From Gossypium raimondii (taxonomy: Eukaryota; Streptophyta; Magnoliopsida; Malvales; Malvaceae), in assembly GCF_025698545.1 (NCBI RefSeq), contig NC_068569.1:26226001-26290000 (forward strand): a stretch of 64,000 nucleotides of DNA, read 5' to 3'. Shown piece after piece: positions 34,319 through 44,351 of the stretch (its first letter is position 1; every line of letters begins with the position of its first letter). The notes beneath the pieces were generated by a model. That model worked only from the letters and a program-made list of their open reading frames with translations. It was not told the origin of the DNA and did no database searches. The translations under genes were made by a program, and so were the position numbers.

Positions 34319-35756
34319 ATGTCACAAAAGCCACTTTTTGCTGCTTGTAAAGTGTAAATAAAATCCCTTAAATTTTCTATTAATTTGACAAGCAGAAGTT
34401 CATGAGCGCGCACACACACAAGAGAAATGAAAAACCCAAATTTTTTTCCTATAGATTTTCAAATAAAGCTTGACCCTTGTGTTGAAAATATGATGAAAGT
34501 GGACAAAATATTACTTATAGACCACATAATTTTATGTAGCATAAATTAATAAAGTATTAAACTTTGTATAAATATATAATACTTTTAAAAATATTTTAAT
34601 ATAAAATTTAATATAAATATATAAGGCGAATAATATACATGAAAATGATACAAATAGATATAATTATTCATATGTCACTCCACTTCACTTGAAAGGTTTC
34701 CCCGCTTCTATATAATTATACATATATACAATGTATAAACATACACTCCAATCCACTTAAAAGGCAAGCTTCCCACTTCTATTCTATCATTCTAAACCAT
34801 CAAACAAATTTAAACATTCCAATAAAACTATGAAAACCCACATATTTTCTCTGGTTTTCTTCTTGTTTTCAGTAGCCCAAGGATTGAACCCCAAATGTGA
34901 GACCCAAGACCAAGGTTCAAACTTCCAAGTGTTCCATATTTACAGTCCCTGCTCACCCTTCAAGCCTTCAAAGCCACTGTCATGGGAAGAAGATGTGCTC
35001 CAAACATAAGCCAAGGACCAAGCCAGGCTCCAATATTTGTCAAGCCTGGTGGCTAAGAAACCTGTGGTGCCGATAGCTTCTGGCAGACAGATTGTGCAAA
35101 GTCCCACTTATATCGTGAGGGCCAACATTGGAACCCCACCTCAAACCTTGCTTATGGCATGGATACTAGCAATGATGCCGCTTGGGATACCTTGCACTGG
35201 CTGCCTTGGCTGCTCTTCTACTGTATTTGACAATGCTAAATCCACCACTTTCCAGTCCCTCGGCTGCCAAGCTCCTCAATGCAAGCAGGTAGCTCCTCAA
35301 TGCTAATTCCAGGTTAGGCGTTGCCTATGAGCTCTGCACCTAAATTCCAGCTTTGTTCCCTAATTTATTTATCCCTATGTTTGTGTATTTTATTGTGTGA
35401 TATTTAATATTTATGTAAACTTAAATGTATTAATAATTTGCAACATTAAATTTTGAAATTTTGTATATTTGTGTTGAAATTTTGTACAACATATATATTA
35501 TCAAAATCTAATTCTATTTTATCAACAAGTGGTTGAAAAAAGTGAGAGTGAACTTCTTCTTAAGATATTTAAATCTAGTTTTAATCTTAGAATCGACATT
35601 ATAGGGAGGGCTTTACCAAAATACCACTCCTAGCCTAAACAATATTAGACAAACAATAAAATAGATGATGACACTTATGCATATAAAAAAAATGTAAATC
35701 AATTTTTTGCTTTTAAAAAGAAAAATTCAAAGCCATGGGCTCTGGCATATTTATCC
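34319..35756 (+). repeat. Duplicated block B: truncated copy of the aspartyl protease locus
   Basis: Matches 20128-23528 (upstream region, promoter, exon 1, end of exon 3 and 3' flank), with all of exon 2, both introns and most of exon 3 removed. Left junction follows GGCCCTAATG; right junction is GGCTCTGGCATATTTATCC against block A'. Confidence 0.9.
34830..35343 (+). pseudogene. Truncated aspartyl protease pseudogene
   Basis: A copy of the gene at 20737. It starts at ATG 34830, lacks three bases in the signal peptide, and carries TAA at 35007 where the parent has CAA (Gln). It has lost one base near 35158 and gained one near 35185, then keeps the frame to the end of exon 1. Just after the first three bases of intron 1 (GTA) it jumps to the last codons of exon 3 and the normal stop. 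The deletion joint contains a second copy of GCTCCTCAATGC (35271-35282 and 35292-35303). The downstream catalytic lobe is gone, so no protease can result. Confidence 0.9.
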
Positions 35757-37329
35757 AAGATAATAGCATCGAAAAACTTGTTCAGTCGACTTGCTCGTGC
35801 TGCAGTTAAACATTGTATTTTTCAATTTGTAAGACACAATGTTGCCAGTCTTGAACAAAATCGTTTAATTTTTTTTTTAGTATTGAAAAGGTTGCTCGTG
35901 TTGTAAAATTATATATTGTAAGTTAACTGAAATTATTTTGGAATGTTGCAAATGTAAAATTATATTTTGTAAGATATAATTTCTGAATTATGTAATTTGA
36001 TAGTTATTTAAAATGTTGGCAATGTAAACTAATTTTCATTTGAATTATTTCGTAATATGAATTAATCGATTGATAATGGGCATTTTAAAAGAAATAAAAA
36101 AGAAAGGACCAAAAATAAAGAAAGTTTGGGAAAAAAATGAGAAAGAAAAAAAGAAAGAAAGTGGGAGAGAGAGTTGGCTGAAAAAAAGAATGAGAAAGGG
36201 TTGATTTTTAAAAAATATATATACATAATATATATATACTGGGGCATTTTTAAAAGAAATATAAAAAAGACCAAAAAATAAATATAAAAAAGCTTATTGA
36301 CTGGTCACATCGCGTCAACTGCGTCAGCGACATGACTTGTTAGGAGAGAGGGTGGCTGCTTCTTTTTAACATAAAAAAGAAAGAAAGAAAAACTTACTTG
36401 TTGTTGAGGTTAGCCGAGCTTTTTTATAAAAATAACCCTAAAATTTTGAATAAATACAAACATGACCCTTTTTTATTTTGTACGTAAATCCCCGCGCTAC
36501 AGCTGATGCACTTTGTCATCCAAAAATTTTCCAAGTTCCTAGAATATAGTTCTACATTCATCGACCTCACCCTTCAAACATTGTCTTCCATGACTTTCCT
36601 GACATCATCGACGTGCACGTGTCCAACCCCATTTTTGGCATGAAGGTTGTCAGCCTATAAAATGTACCTAAGAACGCGTACGCCTTAAGACGGAATTAAC
36701 GACCTCAACGAGATTGTCATCATATGACCATATCGGTACCCATCATCAAAACATTGAGCCCATTACCACGACTCCATGCTACCCAATCATTGTTTGAGAG
36801 AAAGATTGAACCTCGCTATATTAATCTCCAACCTCGCCAGCTTATGCCTGAATAGATATGGTTCCAGTTCGTACCCTGCATATGTATTTTGATAAAACAT
36901 GTTACAATCCTTTTAGTAAATAGACTCAAAATATTTACAAATACAGTTTTAATTACAATATTTGTACCCATGTTCACGATTTGTTTGCGCCAGTCTTTGT
37001 TCTTGTACCATTGTGAAAGTTGACAACGATGTAACGAATGCAATAGACGGACCTCCACGGAACCTTGGATCGCTGAATTGCAACAACAAGACCCTTGGAT
37101 CTGTCAGAGACAATGCAAATGTTGTCTTGCTTGACAACATGCCTTCGCAAGTTTCTAATGAAAAATTCCTATGACTCGAAATTCTCCAACTCCACGATGG
37201 CGAAAGTGATCAATAGTACATTTCGGTTACCATCTTCTACAATCGCAATCAGCAGTATCTGTGTGCATTTTCCATAAAGTCATGTTCCATCAACCTGCAC
37301 AAGGGTTTGAAGTGGGAGAAGGCCCTAAC
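35757..37329. repeat. Duplicated block A' (MULE-derived)
   Basis: Second copy of block A. Unlike A, its right end originally continued into the rest of the MULE transposase, now found at 57570 after a 20-kb insertion. Confidence 0.85.
36490..37329 (-). pseudogene. MULE transposase, carboxy half (copy A')
   Basis: On the minus strand one frame from 37318 reads QTLVQVDGT, stop, LYGKCTQILLIAIVEDGNRN, then ITFAIVELENFES, stop, EFFIRNLRRHVVKQDN, then IVSDRSKGLVVAIQRS and VYCIRYIVVNFHN. These are the catalytic-core blocks of plant MuDR-like transposases. Several stops sit where tryptophan is expected. The remaining carboxy part decays towards 36490. The amino-terminal part lies at 57570-57856, so this is one transposase gene split by solo LTR 2. 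Confidence 0.85.
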
Positions 37330-38674
37330 TGTAACACCCCTAACCCATATTCGTCGCCGAAACAGGGTTACAGAGCATTACTGAAATTTACTAATCAAAT
37401 ATAGACATTTAATATCATTTAACATTTATATCAGAAACCATTCAAAATCATACATATTGTCCCTTATAAGAGTCCTCGAGACCTAAAATACACATTAGAA
37501 ACAAGTCGGGACTAAACTGGGTACTCGAAAAATTTTTCGAAAAATATCGAAATTTTGCAAAGGTGCAAGGGTCATACGCCCGTGTGCCTAGGCCGTGTGT
37601 CTCACATGGTCAAGAGGAACACTCGTGTCTCAGGCCATGTGGGCATTCAAAATAGGGACACACGGTCGTATCCCAACCCGTGTCCAAACTAGGGAGCCCT
37701 CTGACTTGGGTCACACAGCCAAGCTGCACGCCAGTGTGCTAGGCCGTGAGCATACTGACTTGCATTAAATAGGTCCAAGGGTCACACGAACAAGGCACAC
37801 GACTGTGTACTAGGCCGTGTGAATATTTTGAACATTCTGTTTTGAAATTTTAAAGATGCAGGGGAAACACGGCCAAACCACACGCCTATGTGTTAGGCCA
37901 TGTGAACAATTATGAACATACTTACTTATGAAAAATTTAAAATACAGGAAACACACGATTGTGCTACCTGGCCATGTGTCACACACGGCTGAGACCAAGC
38001 AGGACAAAAATATGCATTTTCCAAGCCATATTTCTCACCCTACATTTTTCCATTAACTAATCAAACAATTTTGGACACCAATATACCATAACAAGACACT
38101 CAAGTCAAGCCAAATTCAAGATTTGTTATAACATATCTCTACTTTGTATCTTATTATCCAACTTACCAAATTGATCTAATTCATATGGATGCTTATTCAT
38201 ACCAAACATACTAGTTCAACCCTGTCATCAACATACCTATAATTTAACCATTACTCAACCATATCAAACACATAACAAGTATGCTAATGTCATACATATG
38301 TATACATCAAAATATGTCCCACTCAAGCCATTTCAATGGCTACTTATAACAAAATTTTTTACAAGTCAACATTAGTCAAATTACCCTATACATTCCATTA
38401 TAAACAAAATTAGTTTTCTATATGTATTGAAATAGGCCGATGGATAGTGTGATGTGTCTCCGACCAACTTCCAACCTTAACAAGCTTCCAATTTACTATA
38501 AAACAGAGTAAGCCTTTAATGCTTAGTAAGTTCGTATAACATAGAATTTAACTTACCATTTATTCACATTGAAGTAAACATTCAAGGTGCAATCACTGAA
38601 TTTTGCCCGGGATTAATTTCGTGTTTTTTTTTAAAAAAGAATTTTTTTTTATTTTTTTATTTTTATTTTTGCAT

Positions 38675-38830
38675 TTTGACCCCTAAACTTTTCTAAAATT
38701 ACATTTTACCCCTAAACTTTCTCAAAATTACATTTCTACCCCTAAAATTTTCTAAATTACATTTGGGCCCTTAAACTTTCTATAAATTACATTTTGGCCA
38801 TTTCTTAAAATTGTATTTTTACCCCAGAAA
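38675..38830. repeat. Tandem C-rich units in the 5' LTR
   Basis: About six degenerate 25-28 bp units built on ACCCCTAAACTTTTCTAAAA followed by TTACATTT. Repeated at 53500-53655 in the 3' LTR. Confidence 0.7.
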
Positions 38831-40199
38831 CTTTGCACCCTATGCAGTTTGGTCCTCTTGGACTTGTCAAATTGTCAAGAACCAAGAAAGCCGACTCAAA
38901 GACCTCCCTAGGCCATGATTGCTCCACTGCCACCTGAAAACAAAGAAGAAGAAGACAAAATAGAAGGATTTAAAAGAAGAAAATGAGAGAAAGAGAAGGG
39001 GGAGCAGCCAAGCAAGAAGCAAAAAAGAAAAAAAAAATTGAGCAAAAAAAGAGCAAAAAAAAGAAAAAAAAAAGATACATCACCGTCGTGCTCACGCCAC
39101 CTACCCACCACCGCGACACCACACTCCCGGCAACTAGCAAAACAACCAAAAAGCAAAAAAAAAGAGAAAGAAACAACAAGCAAAAGAGAAAAAAGAGAAA
39201 GAGAAAGAGAAAAGAAGAAAGATGGGGAAAGAGGAGACAACTGCAGGCCACGGCCACCATACCGTCAGACCAGAGTGGAGGAAGCGCCACCAAAGAACAG
39301 AGAAAATGGTAGAAATGATTGGGAAAGAAAGAAAAAAGAGAGAAAAGAGAAGAAAGAAAGAAAGAAAAAAGAAAAAGAAAGAAGAAGGAAGAAGAAAAAG
39401 AAAGAAAAAAATAAAAAATTTAATTCAGTCGGGTCAAGCTGACCCGACCCGACCCGACTGACGACCCGACCCAGCAGCTCCAGGCCTGAAAAAAAAAGGC
39501 AAAGCCCAAAAAAAAAGAAAAAAAAGAAAAAGAGAAGAACAAAGCAGAAAAAAGCAAGCAACAGCCATTTCAAGACCCAAGTGCAGCCCAATTGCAAGAA
39601 ATTTCACCACAGCCTCCCAAAGCCAAGACCAAGAGCCCAGTTCAAGACGCACCAAATTTCAAAGAAGCCCAAAAGAAGCAGGCCAGAAAAAAAAAAAGAA
39701 GAAAAACAGAGAAAAAAAAGAAAAAAGAAAAAAGAGAACAAAAAAAAGAGGTTCAATTTGTGTAACCCGTTCGACGAAGCTCGTTTTTTGAGATCTTTTC
39801 GGTAATTTCATTTATTTCTCTTTTAATTTAATGCTCGTATTTTTATGTTATTTCGTTTTAATATTATTAGTATTTTATGCATTTTTATATTTTTGTATCT
39901 ATATTTTAATTTAATTCAATTTTAATTTTATTTTATTTTAAATAATTTTAATAAATAAGGCAACGAATCAATTTAACATAAAATCGTTGATTTCATCGCT
40001 ATGTTGGGTATGTTGGGTGAATATCACCGGTTTTTGTTAAACACGATACGCCCTTTTTAAAATCAAAAATATTCTAAAATTCTCGTGTTTTTTAAATTCT
40101 CGTGTTTTAATAGAATCACGATTAAATATTAAGTTGAATCGATTTGGCACTAATTTGATGATTTCATCGCCGTGTAGGGATGAATATCATTGATTCGTG

Positions 40200-40690
40200 T
40201 TAAATACGGTACTTCTTAAAAAAATCGTGTTTCAAAAAATTTTCGTGTTTTCAAAAAAATTTCTCGTATTTCAAAAATTCCTTGTTTTCAAAAAAAAAAT
40301 TTCGTGTCTTCAAAAATTCTCATGTTTCAAAAATCTTCGTGTTTTCAAAATTCCAATGTTTCAAAAATTTTTGTGTTTTTTAAAAAAAAAAGAAAATTTT
40401 TCGTGTTTTCAAAAATCCTCGTGTTTTCAAAAATTCAGGTGTTTTAAAAACTTTCGTGTTTTCAAAAATTTCGATGATCAAAAAAATATTTCGTGTTTTT
40501 CAAAAAATTTCGTGTTTCAAAAATTTTCATGTTTTCAAAAATTCCCTGTTTTAAAAATTTCCGTGTTTTCAAAAATTTTCGTGTTTTTATGAATTTTCGT
40601 GTCTCTAAAATTCTCGTGTTTTAAAATTTTTTCGTGTTTTCAAAAAAATAATTATTTCAAAAATCTTCGTGTTAAAAAAAATTCTAGTAT
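40200..40690. repeat. Degenerate TTCGTGTTTTCAAAAA array in the 5' LTR
   Basis: More than twenty loosely repeated 16-20 bp units. The same array is at 55010-55455 in the 3' LTR, with one or two units lost. Confidence 0.8.
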
Positions 40691-41049
40691 TTTGATCGAA
40701 TCGCGATTAACTATTAAATTGAACTTGTATTTTTGAAAATTAAGACAACGCGCGTTTAACAAGATATCAATTTTGGGCGTCGCGAGGGTTCTAATACCTT
40801 CCTCGCTCGTAACCGACTCCCGAACTCGAATTTTCTCTGGATTTTTACGTAGACATAAAATTACCTCTTTTTTAAAAAAGTTTAAAAATAAATTTTTCTT
40901 CTAAAAAGAGAATTTTATTAGGTGTCCGATCACACCTAGGAAAAAAGATCGGTGGCAACTCCTATTTCAAATAAATCAAGACACTGTTTTCAAATTTTCA
41001 ATAATTACTTCGACTAGCACCCGTGCCAAAATTTTTAGGTCGCTACAGC

Positions 41050-41067
41050 TGGCGACTCCACCTGGGA
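41050..41067 (+). other. Primer binding site, probably tRNA-Arg
   Basis: TGGCGACTCCACCTGGGA begins two bases after the 5' LTR. The first ten bases are complementary to the 3' end of a plant tRNA-Arg (…GGAGTCGCCA) as I recall it; the rest matches with changes. Confidence 0.65.
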
Positions 41068-42056
41068 GTTTTTTTTCGAGAGTCGAGTCTGATGTTAAAC
41101 GCATGTTGTCAAAATTTTCAAAATTTCTTGTTCAAATTAATTTTTAATCGTGATCCTTGAATCTTGTTTTGAAAAGTCATGCATTTGCATTCGGCTTTTA
41201 AATTAATAATTTTCTAATGTGTTTTATTTTTCTATTTTTTTTAGCTCTAAGTTTTACGTTTCTTTAGTTTGTTTTTTTAGTGAAAATAAAAAATAAAAAG
41301 GTTTGTGAGTTTCTCCCCACACATCATGCACTTGCATTTTTGCATAACATGAGCTCTCTACCCGGGCTCCGTCCGTTTAAGTGGAAGTAAACGCTACGCC
41401 TTCGTGAGTTAACTCGTCCCTCCGTACAGGCTAGTGAATTACTTCCAGGTTACATATGACTTATGCTTTCGTGAGTTAATTTGTCCCTCCGCATAGGCAT
41501 AAGTAAATGTAATCCCTCGGATTGAGCTCGCAAGCCCATGACGGGCAATAACCGAGGCTCCGTACTAACCTTAGTAGGTGACAGTATGGACAATTCGAGT
41601 ACCTCTCTAGAACCGAAACCACATATAGTGAACCATACGAGCCACCCAATTAGAGCCATGCCGAGCCTCCGTCCGTTGAATAGTCACCAAAATAAGTACA
41701 CGGGAGAAACGCCTCTTACCTTTCGTTTCTTTTACATTTACACTTACTTGCAAATGAATCGGGTTTGTTTAATAAATGGGGTCGGATAGATTGTTTAATG
41801 GTATGTGGGGTAGGTTTTTGTAAAGCATGTTGGGGCAAAACAAAAAAAAATGTGGGTCTGTTCCACCAAATTGCATGATTGAATAGCTTAATTTGTTAAA
41901 TTTTCCATAGTCTTTATTTTTCTTTTTCCTTCTGTTTATATCTGTTGTGATCTCTAACCAAGGTTATTCGTTCTTCATTTTATTTTTCATCATGCATCGT
42001 AGACATCTCATTAGGAAGGTGTTGATTAGAGATTGGTTGCCAAAAACGGGTTTCTG

Positions 42057-44089
42057 ATGGAGGAGTCCATTACACGAGTAACCGAGAAAAATGCTATAGC
42101 CCGAGATTGGTCTTTGAAGACTCAAAAAGTAAAATGGGGCAGTTTAAAGGAAGGATACACCTCTGATCTTTCCGAGCGTGTGACTTCGAATGTTCGTCAG
42201 AACGATCTCGAAGACTTGAATAGGATTTGGAAACAGTAGGACTCAGATACTAGAGGCATTTTCACTGAAAAGTATAGGGATATAGCTCACTTGATAGCAA
42301 TCAATGTGAACGAGCAGTTGATCCAAGCCATGGTTCGATTCTGGGACCCAGCCTATCAGTGTTTCATTTTCAATCAGGAAGATATAACTCCGACCATAGA
42401 AGAGTATGCCACTTTGCTTCGCATTGATAATGTGCAACTCAACAAGATATATGTGAAGGAGCCTAAACCAATGACCTTCAAGAAAAAGCTAATGAAGTTG
42501 ACGGGGATGACTGATACATGGGCTGAAAAACAGATAAAGAAGAAGAATGAAGTTAGTTGTGTTCCATGGTTTTCTCTTCGGGAGTTAGTTCAGAATCATC
42601 CAGATACTTTGAGAAGGATAGATCTGTTTGCCTTGGCTATTTACGGGCTGGTCGTCTTCCCGAAAGTTCTTGGGCATATTGAAGTTGCGGTTGTGGATTT
42701 CTTCGAAAAGTTGAGCCAAAGAATCAACCCGGTCCCAACCATCTTGGCTGAGACTTTTAGATCTTTAAATGCTTGTAGGAGAAAAGGGGAAGGACGTTTT
42801 ATCGGATGTGCTCAATTACTAAATGTTTGGATCTTTAGCCACTTTTGGAAGGTAGAGCGCACGCCTTTCCACCTGTTTTCAAAGACATTCGCTCCGTTGG
42901 AAGCACACCTTGAAAATGATTGGCCAAAGGATGTCACTAAACAACACTGGGTCTCAGTTTTTCAGAACCTCCATGCCGAAGATATAACTTAGAGAGCACC
43001 TTGGATTCGTCCCTCTGTCTTGTTATACAAGTGTGGAAACCAGGACTGGGTGCCTTTACTAGGATTATGGGGAGGAGTTGGATATGCTCCATTGATGGTT
43101 CAAAGACAGTTTGCTAACGACAGTTTGTACCAGTTACCGATGGATTGACACAATCGGAGTTTGCCTTTATGGGTGAGGGTTACATGAAAAAGGTTCGAGA
43201 TACTGCGAATTCTTGGAGGCAAATCTACCTAATGGAATTGGCCCTCTATGCTGATACTATCACTGTAGACTATGACATATGGAGACAACGACGAGTGAAG
43301 AGTCAAATAACCCCACAGATTGATGAAGTTTGCCAGAATCCGTTCTCAGAGGAAATCCCATTCGAGCTAGAAATTGCAAGACATGAATTTGAACATGAAA
43401 AAGCCAAACTGTTGCGAGATATTAGTTCTCTCCAGGAGGAAAACTACCAGTTGAAGATTGATGTCCAAATTGAAAAATTCAGAACCGAGAAAGTCCAAAA
43501 AGAAGTTGAAGTTACGAGAAAGGATTTAAGGGACCTTCATTTAGAAAATAAAAAATTAAGAGGCACTATAAGAAATAGTGGATTGGGCAAATCATCAGTA
43601 GAATGGAAAGAGGAACTAAGTAATATCAAAGGTGAGATGGAATTCTGGAAAGCCAAAACGAAGAAAGAAGAGGAAAGAGCTGCACGTGCTATGATCGAGT
43701 TGAGGAAGAAGAATGTTGAATACGAAACTGTGTCTGCAGAACTAACAGCTAGTCAGTCTGAGCATCAAGAGCTAAAAGGAAAAATTCGAAGTCTAGAAAG
43801 TACACTACAAGCTCATCAGCAACATTTGGATGACCTCCTGAGAGCTTTAGAAGAGAAGAATGGTCAGCATGACAGAGACATTCGCGCATATGAAAGAGCC
43901 CTCCAAAAAAAGGATATGCATATCGGCAGTTTGATCAATGAAATTCGTAAGGCGGCTGCGCATGTAGTACAATTATCAGATGAAGCGGAAGTTCTCAGTT
44001 GCCAATACCCTCCTAGCCAAAGATCAAGCATATCGGACTTCCTGGAACGTATAAAGAAACAAGGCGATATGGCTAAGAAGTTTGTGTAA
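42057..44089 (+). pseudogene. Ogre extra ORF1: plant mobile-like domain (DUF7745-type) plus coiled coil
   Basis: From ATG 42057 the frame carries a globular domain with VRFWDPAYQCFIFNQEDITP, TIEEYATLLRI and RRIDLFALAIYGLVVFPK, which I recognise as the DUF7745 / plant mobile-type domain common in cotton and legume elements. About 300 residues of Glu/Lys-rich heptad coiled coil follow (43340-44000). Lesions are TAG at 42237 and TAG at 42990, both where related sequences have tryptophan, and a frameshift near 43142. ORF1 has no accepted function in Ogre elements; it may bind RNA or assist assembly. Confidence 0.75.
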
Positions 44090-44351
44090 CTGTTAAAACT
44101 AATATGGCAAAACTTTTTGTAACAGACTCTTTTGATAAATGAAACGCCCAAGTATGGGGCCATTTTGGAATCAACACCTATCTTTGCATATTTACGCATG
44201 ATTAACATTCATTAGTTACTCATTCATTTATTCGTTGCATGCTCATATCACCCTAATCATTCGCTAAGGTTAAAACCATCTAATCCACAGTTACTATACT
44301 ACGAGTTTGGAATCACGTCACTCTTATAGGACGCGCTTAAGAGCTAGAGCT

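Larger units (their letters stand above)
38588..41047 (+). repeat. 5' LTR of the Ogre-type element
   Basis: Starts TGCAATCACTGAATTTTGCC and ends TTAGGTCGCTACA, 2460 bp. Sub-regions: a tandem of C-rich units (ACCCCTAAACTTTTC type) at 38675-38830, a strongly purine-rich stretch at 38940-39780 with GACCCGACCC repeats near 39440, and an array of TTCGTGTTTTCAAAAA-like units at 40200-40680. Nearly identical to 53407-55820. Long open frames inside are by-products of biased composition. Confidence 0.95.

Noticed and set aside
38908..39805. Several long Lys/Glu/Arg- or Phe-rich frames on both strands
   Set aside because: By-products of the purine-rich LTR tract; the same frames recur in the 3' LTR at 53632-54605.
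40197..40592. 131-codon frame of repeated Phe/Lys/Val units
   Set aside because: Translation of the TTCGTGTTTTCAAAAA array, repeated in the 3' LTR at 54996-55325.
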